A stretch of DNA of 64,000 nucleotides, from NCBI GenBank assembly GCA_002102555.1, contig MCFL01000029.1:265736-329735 (forward strand), given 5' to 3'. The DNA is from Catenaria anguillulae PL171. Taxonomy: Eukaryota; Blastocladiomycota; Blastocladiomycetes; Blastocladiales; Catenariaceae. This document shows, piece by piece, positions 12,304 to 24,000 of the stretch. Each line of letters begins with the position of its first letter. The first letter of the stretch is position 1. The notes under the pieces were generated by a model. That model did no database searches. It was not told the origin of the DNA and saw only the letters and a list, made by a program, of their open reading frames with translations. The translations under genes were made by a program, and so were the position numbers.

Positions 12304-13597
12304 GATTGAGCTCGGGGAATGTCAGCCATTTGGTCGCCAGACTCCCTTGTCTCGCCAATCATGTCATGCGCTCCATGCTGCCGCGGTCGCAGTCAGTCTC
12401 AGCTTCTTGCAATGGCTCCGGTTCTGTCTGTACGGTGAGCTGGTGGGACTGGCGTTAATTCGTGGTCACGTCTCGAACTTTCTTCCCCATCATCCGCCGC
12501 TGTCCCTGTTTTCTGGCGCTTGCGTCCGCGCGGATCCTTGTCAGGCGAGTGCGAGTCAACCAACTCTGACCTGTGTGTGGTCATTGATCTCGCAGCCTTC
12601 TTCGTCCACGTATCCCTTGGCTCGCCGGGTAACTCCATGTCAATGTCCATTGTTTCCTCCTCACCGCCGGAAAATCCGCTCTGCTCCTTTTCTCGCGCTA
12701 CCTGCACCAAGGCGAGGAACGCCACCGCTTTCGCCTTGGCCTCCTCCATTCGCCCGTCTGCCATTGCTGACACCATCGCCGCAAGCATAGACATCATGTC
12801 TCTTTGCTCCTTCTGCATGACTGCCATCTGCGCGACTAGAACACTTGTCTGCGTCGCCGACTCTTCCCTTGTTGCGCGCAAGGCTGCCTTAAGCTTGGCA
12901 TTTTCCGCTTCAAGTGCGGCGACTCGGTCGACTCCACCCTCACAACCTCCAACTTGTCTGAAGACTGGTCCAGCGGGCGTTGCACAATCCCGTCCACCCA
13001 ACGCTGCAGCGTATGACTGGCCCGGTTGCACCTGGGCGTTGTTTCCTTGATGAGCACCACGTTGCACTGCCTGTTCTTTCTTGGCGTGCTCATTCGCACG
13101 CCAGTCTTTGAGCGCCTTGCATAGCACTCGGGTGTGCTCCTGCGAGCCACACGCAAAGCAGAGCCGCGCAGTCCGCAGGTAAAGGAGCGCGGGCACTCCA
13201 TTCACATTGACCTTGTTCCTGGCTTGCGACATGTTCCGGAACTCCTCGGCGTCTGCTGCACGCCGCACGACGAAAGAGAAATCACGCGTGCGGGCGTTGT
13301 CGACAGCCACTACTTTGCCAATCGGGCCCATGGTAGTGAGGACCGCCAGATCGTCCTTGCCACAAACCATCTTGATGCCCAGGTCCTTATCCATGTACTG
13401 GTTCTTGAAGTCTTCAAGGGACTTGTAGAACGAGGTGTGTTGGCGCTTGAAAACAAGTGGGGAGGTGGACAGTGTCGCTTGCATGTCGGTCTCTGTGAGA
13501 AAGGTGACCTTGGCAAACCTCCAACAATACACCTCAGTGAAGCCGCAAATGCCGTGTACAGCGGTGTGGGCCTTGAAGAGGTCGCGCAATTCCTTGG
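12300..13597 (-). pseudogene. LINE-A ORF1, C-terminal two thirds (RNA-binding protein)
   Basis: LINE ORF1 proteins bind the element RNA. Visible here are the continuation of the N-terminal domain (RDLFKAHTAVHGICGF), a conserved block with SFYKSLEDF and VVAVDNAR, a CCHC zinc knuckle (CFACGSQEHTRVLC, C-x2-C-x4-H-x4-C, about 13170-13130), a coiled-coil-like stretch (VAALEAENAKLKAALRA), and an acidic then basic tail (GRKRQKTG). Two stops, at 12401-12399 and two codons further on, interrupt the frame, which otherwise reaches the TGA overlapping the ORF2 ATG. The N-terminal third is at 24715-25264, beyond the LINE-B insertion. Confidence 0.88.
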
Positions 13598-13946
13598 TTT
13601 TTTTTTGAATCGCTACCACATGTATTGAAGCTGAAAACCAACACAGAAGTCTTGAAAGAAGGTACAAGAGCAGGAAGGTCACAGTTCCAAGACACTCAAT
13701 GAATGACAAAAGCAAGCAGAGAGAATGGCAAGCAATTGGTGGTAGGGGCATTTGGCCACGGGGTCAAAGGAGAGGGTAAGAAGGAGAGGGAAAAGAGAAT
13801 GTAAACGGAAGAGGAGTAACAAAACCCAAAGTCAACACTCAACCATATCGCAGTTGCACAACATAAACAATTTGCAAAAATAAACCAAGAAAGTTCAAGC
13901 ACAAACGAGGGGAAACTGTGTCAAATGAAAAGCAAACCACAAAGGA

Positions 13947-14289
13947 CTAGAGAAGATTACGCCACGAGCGCAGAGACAGCAGTAGGGGAGAGCGAGGGGA
14001 CAAAGACAGAATGAGTACCTGACTGTACCCCAACACGGGTAGCAAAGCGTTGCTGTGAATGATCGAATCCGAACTGGGGGGTCGAGAGCCCTGGGAGGTG
14101 CCGTGGAACCGCCATTCGCTAAAGGAAACAGGCACAGGCGAGGTGGCCAAGGAGCCAACAAGTGGCGAGCGACCAGCGTGACATTCGTAGATGTAGTGTG
14201 CGGCAACGAGCGCAGAGTTCATGGGCGACCGCTGGGGTCTCGAGACGCGCTCCTCTTGGCAGTGGGCGCATGGACAGGGTTGTCGAGCC
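13947..14289 (-). pseudogene. LINE-B ORF2 C-terminal tail
   Basis: This piece holds the extreme C-terminus of ORF2 with a CPCAHCQEE Cys motif (CxCxxC) also found in LINE-D, -C' and -G. Compared with LINE-H the frame is lost shortly after the WRFHGT block, so the real C-terminus is disrupted. It joins 15835 once the inserted element is removed. Sequence from 13607 to about 13950 is the LINE 3' UTR. Confidence 0.75.
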
Positions 14290-15819
14290 AAAGCCAAATC
14301 AATGAATGTAGTTCTTTAACTCCAAGCAATACATCGAGCTACTCGCCTTGACCCCAATACAAGTGTCATCGGCCCGCCTACCATGACCGACCCCATGATT
14401 GTTGATGCCCAAGCATTGGCGATCACAGGTTGGGTTGGGCCCGTCCCATTTTCCGTCGATCCACAGGCAGTAATCGCCCGCCTCAAGCCGCACTACAATG
14501 TCGTCACGCTGCTCAACCAGCGTACTGTCGCTGGAATCAAGTTCCTGGAAGTCACCTACAACAGCCATGACGATTTGGCCTTGGCCATAAGCAAGCCCTC
14601 AACTTTTTTCCGAGGCCAGTACGTCCATGCCATGACTAGCATCAAGGAGTGGCTTGACCGCCGTGCCGACCACGCCAAGAATGTGCAGATTCTTTGCACA
14701 TATGACACTGTCCGTCAGCTTCCCGGTTTGCTGGCCAAGGGCCATGCCCTGCTGGTCGACAACTGCCGCGCTCGCTCGTTCTCCCGCGTCCTGTGGCAGT
14801 ACGAGTCCAAAGAGGATGCCGATGCCGCAGTTGGCCTTGGCGAGTATGCTCTTAATGGCCATGATTTGCGCTTCTTTGCCGGTTCAGCCAGGTTGTGTTT
14901 CTCTTGTGGTTCTTTGGATCACTTGAGAACCACTTGCCCCACACGCCCTTGTGCCAAGACCTCCCTCCCCTCGTTCTCGCTCCCTGCGCCCGCGCCAACG
15001 AGTGCTGGTGGTGTTAGCTATGCTGATGCCGCCAAGCAAGCAGTCAACAAGGTCAATGACCTCGAAAAGGATTTGCGCGGCAAGGTTGACGACTTGACTG
15101 ACAAGGTGTCAGTGATGCAAGCACAATTGGCCACGTTTGTGGCCAACCAAGAAGCCCTGCTGGTGGCGTTCAAGTCGGACATGACCAAGCAGGTGGTTGC
15201 CAAGGTCGACAGCTTCGAGGAAAAGTTGATGGCAACCAACAAGAAGATCGAGGTGTTTGAGGAACGTTTGGAGTCTCTTGTTGGCTCAGTGAAGGGGTTC
15301 TTGGCAGACTTTGAGGCCCTCAAGCCTGAGTTGGAGATGACAATGGAGGACGTGGCCGAGCTCAGGTCCCACCGGGCCAAGACCTCGGAACGTTACATGC
15401 GGGTCAACCGTGATCTTGCCATCGTTGAGGTAGATCTCAAGGTTGCTTTGGACGAGCTTCGCTTGTACGACAACTTTGAGGAACGCTTGGCGGCTGCGCG
15501 GGAGAAGAGTTGGGCCCATTACGCAAAGGAGCAGGGTTCCATCGCGTACCCCGACTCCTTCCTCAGCAAGTCGTAGTTGTTGTGTTTGTTGCGCCCCCCC
15601 CCTCCCTCACTTTCCTTCCCCCCTCCCTCACTTTCCTTCCCCCCCTCCCTCAGGTCGTAAATGACCCCTACTGCCACTCGCCTGCCTTCTCTTGCTTGCC
15701 TGTGCCTCCTTTTTGGGTGCTTAAGACCCCATCCCAGTTGCTCTTGTTTCTTGACCTTGAGCTTTCCGTGTTGGATTCACGTCTTAATGCATGCAGTAGC
15801 GATTGGAAAAAAAAAAAAA
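14290..15819 (+). mobile_element. ORF1-only retroelement, copy 1 (HAL1-like)
   Basis: This 1530-bp element ends in a 13-A tail (15807-15819) and is flanked by the 15-bp duplication cagggttgtcgagcc (14275-14289, 15820-15834). The empty site is visible in LINE-H near 51015-51035. It has a 93-bp leader, one open reading frame, and a 3' UTR related to those of LINE-B, -H and -D. There is no room for an RT, so it must be moved in trans. Mammalian HAL1 elements have this half-a-LINE layout. Confidence 0.88.
14383..15576 (+). CDS. Gag-like ORF1 protein of ORF1-only element, intact
   Basis: This is a 397-aa protein, open from ATG to TAG. Residues 1-165 form an RNA-recognition-like N-terminal region without an assigned family. 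A CCHC knuckle (CFSCGSLDHLRTTC) is at about residues 171-184, a Ser/Pro/Ala linker (SAGGVSYADAAKQ) follows, and about residues 215-390 are heptad-rich and probably a long coiled coil for multimerisation. The order (N-domain, knuckle, YADA motif, coiled coil) resembles LINE ORF1, which has the same knuckle spacing. The likely role is binding its own RNA and recruiting a LINE RT. Copy 2 at 31788-32906 is a diverged relative with one stop. Confidence 0.85.
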   Translation: MTDPMIVDAQALAITGWVGPVPFSVDPQAVIARLKPHYNVVTLLNQRTVAGIKFLEVTYNSHDDLALAISKPSTFFRGQYVHAMTSIKEWLDRRADHAKNVQILCTYDTVRQLPGLLAKGHALLVDNCRARSFSRVLWQYESKEDADAAVGLGEYALNGHDLRFFAGSARLCFSCGSLDHLRTTCPTRPCAKTSLPSFSLPAPAPTSAGGVSYADAAKQAVNKVNDLEKDLRGKVDDLTDKVSVMQAQLATFVANQEALLVAFKSDMTKQVVAKVDSFEEKLMATNKKIEVFEERLESLVGSVKGFLADFEALKPELEMTMEDVAELRSHRAKTSERYMRVNRDLAIVEVDLKVALDELRLYDNFEERLAAAREKSWAHYAKEQGSIAYPDSFLSKS

Positions 15820-15834
15820 CAGGGTTGTCGAGCC

Positions 15835-17325
15835 GGTAACTCTTCTGGTGCGCGTCGCGCAATCGGTCCAACTAGCTTGCAGCGCTCCTTCCACAACACA
15901 GTCTGGACGGTCGTGGAGGCGATCGCAACAACTTGTGCCAGGATGGATGCAAGATCGGGGAACTGTTGCCGCAGATGCACATCAACCACACATGCCGCCG
16001 TTGCTCGGATCTTGGCCGTACTCATGAGCCGCTCGACAAGGGTCTTTGCCAGTCCACAGTGCGCTGACATCTTTCGGCGCCGTAGCAGCTCCACCACTTG
16101 GTCGTGCACATCCAACCGGCACGTCCAGAGAGTGTTGGCAAGCGCCGGGCATCTGTACCAGTGCTGCTGGTCGTCAAAGGCGCCACATAGTACGCAATTC
16201 GGGGATGGCACCTGGGTCGGCCAATACTTGTGGAGCTGAGCGCGAGTTGGCAGGTGGCCTGTCAAAACCTTGACGCCGAACGTGACTGATGAGTCGTCAG
16301 CAAATGACGCAAACATGGATGATGCCTTGCGACCATTGCGAATGGCTCCGTTGAACACCATCAAATCCGGCTGGCCAACCAGTTTGAGCATGTACGAGTA
16401 CAACTCGATACGGGATTGCACCTGCACTTGATTCCGAATTGCGCGACCCACCTGTGCGTACACCAACTCATGGCCGATCTGCACTAGCGCACCAAAGTCG
16501 ATCTTGCCCAGAAACTGTGGTGACAGGGCGCACACCTCGCGGCAATTTGCACCACAGCGAGCCAGCTCGTTTGCCTTCTCATTCTCCGCGTTCCCATCAT
16601 GGCCCTTGACCTTGACAAGCTCTAGCACAATACCCCTTTCTTTGACTAGTGCGCAAAGGACGAGTAGCAAATCGTGCAGTGGCGACAGGTGACGTGGCGC
16701 AACTGCTTCTGTATCGGACAAGCCCAGAAACATTGGGATGATCTGCACAGCAACCGCTGAGTCGGAAAAGACACGCGCACGCGACCCAACGGGAAGTTTG
16801 TCAACAATTGCAAGAACAGCAGCAACCTCGGGGCGTGATGAGCTGGTCGGAGCAGGCGGCAGTCGGCCGAAGATTTCCAGGTTGAGCTGGGGGCAGTGAG
16901 CACCGAGTCCCATAACGGCATCAGCCGTATTTGTAGCGGGTTGCAGCGAGCCGTCGGTCCAACAGTCAAGGATTGTGCCATGGTGCGTTGTGAGCGGTTG
17001 CGTGACATTGGCGAGAGGTGGAGCTGAGTAGGCTGAGATTGAATGGTGGCCGTCGTCATCACCGTCGCTATCGTCACTGTCAACATCCATATCATCCTGG
17101 ACATACCCAGGGAAGAAGCTGGACATGTATGGGCAATGCTCAGGCAGTTCGTGGTTAGGCGCTAGGACGACATACGCGTCTACACCGTCCCGACGCATCG
17201 TGAGAGACTTGGCTGAGATGGGATATGTGCAAGCAAGTGGAACGGTGACAAGGCAGTCGGGCACGTCACGAGTTGTCGGTGCCAGTCGGCAGTTACCTGT
17301 ATCGCCGCAGTCGAGGCACAAGTGG
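15835..17325 (-). pseudogene. LINE-B ORF2: Cys-rich linker, RNase H, zinc finger
   Basis: The frame is open through this whole piece. In order it shows the conserved HLCLDCGDTGNC block of the Cys-rich linker, an acidic spacer (DDMDVDSDDSDGDDD), RNase H (DCWTDGS, RPEVAAV, SDSAVAV, KGHDGNAENEK), a region conserved in all LINEs here (DFGALVQIGHELVY), and a C-terminal zinc finger (CVLCGAFDDQQHWYRCP). The hAT insertion cuts it at 17325, and LINE-B continues for only 30 bp at 24670-24699 before its truncated end, so no RT is present. Confidence 0.9.
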
Positions 17326-17640
17326 TAGACTTGCCACATGACGTGACGCATTTAGGTACATGTACTATCATTTTCCTCTTCTGATGATACTTGTACAGGT
17401 TGCTGGACTCAATATGTTTTACCAATACTTGCCCCATGCAAACGCGGTATTTTTGCAAGAGTCAGGGCAATACTGGTACTGGCTCATGATTCCAAGAATC
17501 ACTGATACTACCTGTCAGTGTGGTGAGGATATACAGATACTGATTGGTATGGGCTGCGTGGACAGACATGTACCAATACTGGTCAGTTCTGATGCAAAAT
17601 ACTGCTATTGGCCTGTGGATTGAGGATACTGTTGGCCACC
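17326..17640 (+). repeat. hAT left end: inverted repeat and subterminal motifs
   Basis: The terminal TAGACTTGCCAC is followed by many short motifs built on CCAATACT, GATACT and TACTGG (for example near 17422, 17469, 17508, 17573 and 17628) in both orientations. Subterminal arrays of this sort are transposase binding sites in hAT elements such as Ac. No coding sequence is seen up to 17727. Confidence 0.7.
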
Positions 17641-17727
17641 ATTGACAGAAATGAATGATGCTGTTACTGGAAAATGCCTTTACTATAGAAAACATGGATA
17701 CATTAGACAAAATACACTACAAGATTC

Positions 17728-19840
17728 TCACCACCAGGCAGGCACATCCGGGCACTTCACAAGGGAATGCTTGTCTAGCGACTCTGCAACAAGCTGCATC
17801 ACCTTCTTTCCTTCCAAAGACACACCGCCAAAGCCAAGCTCCTTCAGCTCATCTTCTGGTACTGCTGACGACAATTGTGCACGGATTGCCTTAATCTCCT
17901 CCTTGGACAAGTGGCACAATGTCTCATGGATTTCAGTGATCTTGCCCTGAAATCCCGAACGGCCAGAGTCTGGGCGGGCAGCAAGCACACAAAACAACAC
18001 AGGGCCAAAGACCATGTACAAGTGCATGAGGCACCGGCAGTACGACACATAGTTTGCCTTTTGGCATTCTGGCACGGCCTTCAAAGCTGAAAGTTTGACT
18101 TTGCGGGGAATGTTGACCTTGACCTGATGTTGTTTCTGTGCATTTGTTAGCTCAAGGTCAAAGGAGCTTGCCACCATTGTGGCAACGACCAAGCTTGCCG
18201 GCACAGTGTGATTCGGCTTGCTGGTCAACACATCCACCTCACCCTCGGGAGCAACGCGATTGGATACTTCGGACAGCATCCACAAGAAGTCGGTCAAGGC
18301 ACCCATGGCAGACAAAACAGCCGCCGTTCCTTGTGCCGACTCAGCAGCCTTCCACCCACTTTGCCGGCCAATGCCTGCATTCAACACCCCCTTCAACTGC
18401 TCCCAGACCGTAACACCATTGCTTGCCTTCATACGTTTGTGCCCCTCCTTGGCCCAAGCGACGTACTCGGAGATCCTGTTCCCCAGGATCATCTGCAAAA
18501 AGAAGAAGAAAAAAAGTCCGTTAGCATGAAGTCTTCGGCAGCCGAAGACTTTGCCTCGGTGACGTGGTGGATCAGCACGCGATCGGCCATGACGATCGAC
18601 AGCCCGTGAAGCGGTGAAGCAGGCTCAATGAGATGTGGCAGCGGCTGACACGGAGGCCGAGGCAAGTGATAAACAAGCTAAATATACATACCTTGCTCGC
18701 AATGGAGTCACCACTGCCAACCACCCCATCACCGGCAACGATAGCCTTACGCCGCCGCTTGGGCACCGGCGCCACCATGGCCTCAGACGCGACATCCTCC
18801 TCTCCGTCGACATCGCCAATAGACCGCTTCTTGGACTCTTGAGGGTCCTGCTTGACAGCGCCAGCAACTTGGCGCTCGCCCACAAACACGATATCTGGTG
18901 TGTGCAGGTCCTCGCCCTTGTCCTTGCCCTCGCCCTTGCCCTCGTCCTCGCCCTCGTCCTTGTCAGCAAGTAAGGACAAGGACTGCACAATGGTTTCGAT
19001 TGCGGCATTGTCCTTACCGATCTTGGCTGTCGAAGCGAGCTGCTTGTACAGGCCGACTACGCATCTACACAAAAGAGCAGCATGAGTACAACCAGTCGTT
19101 TGCAGATTGATACAGAAGTTGAAAGCCACGTACTTGGCCACAATTTCGGGTGTCACCTCGTCCAGCGCAATGGGCAAATGGACCTTGTACCTGGAAGGGA
19201 CTTGATCAAGGCCAGCCGACATGGCGCCAGGCGAGGCGGGCGGGCCATCGGTGGTAGTGGTCTTGGCCGACATGGCGCCAGGCGAGGCGGGCGGGCCATC
19301 GGCAGTAGTGGGCTTGGCCGACATGGTGCTGGGCGAGGCGGGCGGGCCATCGGTGGTAGTGGTCTTGGCCGACATGGTGCTGGGCGAGGCGGGCGGGCCA
19401 TCGGCAGTAGTGGGCTTGGTCGACATGGCGCCAGGCGAGGCGGGCGGGCCATCGGTGGTAGTGGTCTTGGCCGACATGGTGCTGGGCGAGGCGGGCGGGC
19501 CATCGGCAGTAGTGGGCTTGGTCGACATGGCGCCAGGCGAGGCGGGCGGGCCATCGGTGGTAGTGGTCTTGGCCGACATGGTGCTGGGCGAGGCGGGCAG
19601 GCCTTCGATGGTCAAAGAAGTGGTCATTCTGTCAGGGGTGTCTGTGATCTTTGATAGCATGATATTCGCCAGGGGAGAATGAAACAAGCTGTTGCTTTCA
19701 ACTGTGCCCCAGTCAATTGAACCTGTCATGATGCGTTTAGAACTCGAGCTGGATTGCTGGCAACATGAATGGAGATTCTGTCTCAGGACGTCATGTTCAT
19801 TTAGCTCAGTCGGTTCGCATCTGCAATCAATACAGAACAT
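17728..19840 (-). CDS. Second gene of the hAT element, unknown function
   Basis: I do not recognise this protein. Exon 1 (19840-18692) and exon 2 (18492-17728) join in phase 0 across a 199-bp intron with donor GTATGT and acceptor TTTTGCAG. From the first ATG it is about 637 aa, but the start is uncertain: ATGs at 19840 and 19626 are both possible. Exon 1 carries eight 17-aa Pro/Thr/Ser repeats (DGPPASPGAMS core), a Cys-containing segment, an acidic-Lys stretch (GEDEGKGEGKDKGED) and a basic nuclear-signal-like VPKRRRKA. Exon 2 is helical-looking with no motif I can name. A further 69-bp intron (19133-19065, GTACGT to GTGTAG) is possible; the frame stays open with or without it. It is transcribed away from the transposase gene. 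It could be an accessory factor or captured host sequence. Confidence 0.65.
18529..18551. repeat. Palindrome in the intron of the second hAT gene
   Basis: A perfect 23-bp dyad, AAGTCTTCGGC then its complement around a single base, lies in the intron between the two exons. Its arms match the three palindromes in transposase intron 2. Confidence 0.85.
19217..19590 (-). repeat. 51-bp coding tandem repeat, eight units
   Basis: Eight units start every 51 bp (19217, 19268, 19319, 19370, 19421, 19472, 19523, 19574); the last is diverged. Two unit types alternate (ggtggtagtggtcttg against ggcagtagtgggcttg endings), so the array probably grew in 102-bp steps. Each unit encodes 17 residues of the minus-strand gene without breaking frame. 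Confidence 0.95.
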
Positions 19841-20210
19841 CAGTGTATCGAACCTGACCGTTATTGTTTTGGTTAGCCGGGCAATGTCACATGGTTTTTT
19901 TGAAAGGTGTCAGGCAACAGAAAACAAGCAACTTGCTGTCAAGGCAGTGTTTTTTTTTTTCTCTGGCGGCGATGGAAGATCGTTCAGTCTCACTCTCCAC
20001 CATTATGTACACTGACCATGATGTACCCGATAACCTATTGAGCAAGCCAGATGTTACCATGCACAAATGCCGCTGACAACACCGCAAATCACTCGAAAAC
20101 TTGGCACATACAACTGAATGGCTCACAATGTCAGTGCATGTCGGCAAACTCGCATAAAATGAAAACCCTCTGACACATTCTGTAATGTGCGATTGGCTGC
20201 GACACACGGA
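19841..20210. other. hAT intergenic spacer, left of the tandem array
   Basis: No coding sequence could be supported here. This stretch lies upstream of the minus-strand gene and should contain its promoter. It includes a T10 run near 19950. Confidence 0.5.
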
Positions 20211-20893
20211 CGGCACTCACCTTTCGACAAGCTATTCACGGGCAAACCAATTGCTGCGAATCTTTTGATACCATTGGTATGTCGGCGGCATGCCGGCAAG
20301 TGGTCGAAATCGCATTGTCTCACGACTAGCACCATGTCACGTCCGTTCATGTGCATGTTTCCCGACATGAACACTTGGCGGGAAATGGACTGCGGCACAT
20401 GAGCGGCACTCACATTTCGACAAGATATTCACCGGGAAACCAATTGCTGCGAATCTTTTGATACCATTGGTATGTCGGCGGCATGTCGGCAAGTGGTCGA
20501 AATCGCATTGTCTCACGACTAGCACCATGTCACGTCCGTTCATGTGCATGTTTCCCGACATGAACACTTGGCGGGAAATGGACTGCGGCACATGAGCGGC
20601 ACTCACATTTCGACAAGATATTCACCGGGAAACCAATTGCTGCGAATCTTTTGATACCATTGGTATGTCGGCGGCATGCCGGCAAGTGGTCGAAATCGCA
20701 TTGTCTCACGACTAGCACCATGTCACGTCCGTTCATGTGCATGTTTCCCGACATGAACACTTGGCGGGAAATGGACTGCGGCACATGAGCGGCACTCACA
20801 TTTCGACAAGATATTCACCGGGAAACCAATTGCTGCGAATCTTTTGATACCATTGGTATGTCGGCGGCATGCCGGCAAGTGGTCGAAATCGCA
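20211..20893 (+). repeat. 193-bp tandem repeat between the two hAT genes
   Basis: Units start at 20211, 20404, 20597 and 20790, exactly 193 bp apart, giving three full copies and a 104-bp partial. Units 2-4 are almost identical and unit 1 is slightly diverged. Each unit contains small dyads such as the region around catgtttcccgacatg. The array sits in the shared upstream region of two divergent genes, so a regulatory or transposase-binding role is plausible but unproven. From 20894 to 21098 I see no feature beyond the transposase leader. Confidence 0.95.
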
Positions 20894-21098
20894 ACGATGA
20901 CTCTGACTCGCAATTGGCCGTTTGCACCAGGCAGCAGATCATGTGTGACCATGTGATGGATAAATCGATATCAGAATCAGCTCCCTGCATTTCCCATGTG
21001 CCCTTGTCAGCGGTGTCGGCAGAGTGTTTGCCTCACATGGCTGTGACCTGGCTCCCTTTGGCAATTACTAGTCAGCCATCCACATTCGCAGGACAAAC

Positions 21099-24000
21099 AT
21101 GACAACCACCACCTCCTCAGGCTCAGCGGGTCGCAAGAGACAAGCTTCTCGCTCCCCGGACCGCCAGCCAGCAGTCAACAAGCGGCCCAACATGAGCGAT
21201 GACGTGATTTCACTCGATGACAGCGACCATGGTATGTTGGCCCTTCCCTTCTTCATGCCCCACTCCAGTTTCTGAGTCCCATTTCGCTTTCTGCCAAAGC
21301 AGAATCAACCGATCAATCCACCACCACCACCTCCACCAACACATCGCATCAGCCCAAACCTTCAACCAAATTGGGGGCATACGGCAAGTACTTCTTCCCT
21401 CCGAACCAGAGCCCAGATCCTGCCGAGTACGCCGACGTCCTCCACCGCCTCGCAACTGTTCTGGGTATGACTGGGGCCACTCTGCCAATGGCCGCAACTT
21501 TTGAAACTGCCGACAACCTCTACCTTTGCCGCCTTTGCATGGCCAAGGTTGTCAACAGCACGCACACGACCACCAACCTTGCCTCCCACCTCTTCCACCA
21601 CCATGAAAAGTTCATGAGCAAGCAAGAAGATTTGAAAGACGCATTCGCTTCCGCCAAAAAGACCAAGAACAAGGAACCTGGCCGAGGGCAAACTGACATC
21701 CGTGCCGCCATGGCTGGGCCAGCTGCAGGTGCTCGGCGGCCCAGCCCTGCACAACAGGCCAAATTTGACGAGGCGGTGGTTCGGTTCTTGGTTGGGACGA
21801 ATCAGTCAATCCGGGTTGTGGACGACAAAAACTTCCGCGAGCTTATTGAATTGGCTGGGGGCAAGTTCCGTTTGTTTGGGCGCACAACGATGACCAAACG
21901 GATTGTTGCGTCGTCTCAAAAGGTGATTGAAGAGCTCCAAACGCTCGTCAAGGGCTCGTCGTCCAAGTTTAACATCATCATGGATGGGTGGACTGCGGGG
22001 AATCAAGTGCAATTTTTTGGTATGTTCATTTTCACTGCCCATCACGATCCTTCCCTACGCGTTTGCAAAGTCTTCAGGATCCGAAGACTTTTTGCTGTCC
22101 ATGTCTCTCTCCCTGCCTACCTCCCAAAGTCTTCAGGACCTGAAGACTTTTAATATTGCCTCAAAACTCCCCTTCTCTACCTCTACCGCCATCTCGCCCA
22201 GCAAAGTCTTCAGGATCCGAAGACTTTCACCCTGTGCTGCTTAACGCGTTCCTGTCTCATCAACTGTGCCGCTGTCTCACTTGATCAAACAGCAATCACC
22301 GCGTCCTTCCTCACGATCGACGATCAACATGCAATCCACCACCAAGCTCTCCTCGACTTTGTCCCAACCAATGCCAAGACTGGTGACGAAATTGCTCATC
22401 TAATCAAGAACGTGCTTGCTACATACAACATCACACTTGAGCAAGTTGTTGCGCTGACAATGGACAATGCCTCATCGAACACAAAAGCCCTTGATACCCT
22501 CAACGGCGTGCTTCGCAGGGAAGGCTCGTCCCACAAAATTGAGGGCGTGTACTGCCTGCAGCACAGCACCAACCGAGCTGCGCAACGGGTCATTGACATT
22601 CTCCACTGGCTTGTACCTGGGGTATGTGATTAAACTTGCACTGGTTTTCTGTCTGCATCAGTTTGACTCTGACTAACACACCACTTGCATTACCAGCTGA
22701 GGAAACTCCTGTCGGCACTCTACTACAGCCCAACCATCCGCACAGCGCTTGAAAAGGCGTGCAATGCAGCAGGTATTCAATACAAGGTCCCTCGACATGA
22801 TGTCCGGACACGTTGGAACAGCACCTGGGAAGCCCTCAATCGACTACTGGAATTGAAGCCAGCCATCCTTCTTGCGTCCACTTGGGTTAACGATGAACGT
22901 CTTGGGTTGCTTGAAAAGCACCATTGGGACTACGTTGGTTTGTGCCCTTCATTTGTTTTGCATCCTGCCAGTGATCCACCTGCTGACTTCATTCTTTTGC
23001 TAGAGGAATTTGTGGAACTGCTTTGCCCTTTCTGGGAGTACACACAGTTCACCGCTGCTGGTGTTGATACATGGACTTTGCCGTGGGTCTTACCATGCTA
23101 CGATGGACTGATGGACACCTTGGACGAGTTTGTTGCCTCCCGTTTGCACCCATCAGATTTTGCTCGCGTTGATCAAGAAGATGTGCTCAGCGCTATCAAC
23201 CTCAAGCAGGCACCAGCAGATTTTGCTGCGAATCCTTTGTTGGGCGATGATGCAGCTGGCTATGTCATTGGCGAGTTTGATCAAGATGAGGAGGAGGACG
23301 AGGAAGGCAAGGTAGCCGAGGATGGCCTTGAGAGCGAGAGGGCCAAGGAAATCGAAATGGCGTTTGGCGGTGTTCATGATTCACAGGCAACCAAGGATTC
23401 CAGTGCACCTGACATCATTGGTGGGCAAGAATCCGTCTTTGCACTGATTAGCGAGGATGATGACGACGAGAATCAGCTCATCTTGGATCTGGTTTCAGTG
23501 CAAGGCCGGGTCAAGGAAAAGGTTGACAAGGAAAAGGTCCCCAAGGACAAGCTTGCCAGTAAAATGGCTGGTGCTGGTACACTGTCCCTTGCCGGATTGA
23601 CGCCAAAGCAAGCCGCTGCTGTTGCAGCAATTGCTTGCTATGGGCTCATCCTCAAGCACTTTAACAACACCAGCGACCTGCACAGTTTGTCGACATTGTT
23701 GGATCCAGAAACCAATGGCGGTGACACGGTCAAGCGCTGGGAAAACGACCAGAGTTACTTCCAAGTGTATCTCCAGGAACCGTATGTTTGAGCTGTTTGC
23801 CATTTGCCCGCGCAACTGTTTGCTAACCTCAAGACGGATTTTGCTCTGGCAGACTTGAGCAGCGTGTCAAAGCACTCTTGCCCGAGCCTGCATCAACAGA
23901 AAAACAACAGCAAGCAAGCATCGTGAGTGCCAAGAAAGGCGTCAGCGGCCTTGCCAAGGCAAAAGCAAGGATCCTCGGCTCAGGCAGGAACCAGCAGAAC

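Noticed and set aside
19153-19682. Open frames on either strand through the 51-bp repeats
   Set aside because: Because the period is a multiple of three, all frames stay open. Only the frame joined to spliced exon 2 is supported.
19788-19860. tRNA-like stretch (tttagctcagtcggttcg followed by gtatcgaacc)
   Set aside because: It resembles A and B boxes, but the acceptor arms do not pair and it lies at the start of the second hAT gene. Not enough for a tRNA or SINE call.
20211-20893. CRISPR-like or satellite array
   Set aside because: Units are contiguous without spacers and the genome is eukaryotic, so it is a local tandem repeat in the hAT.
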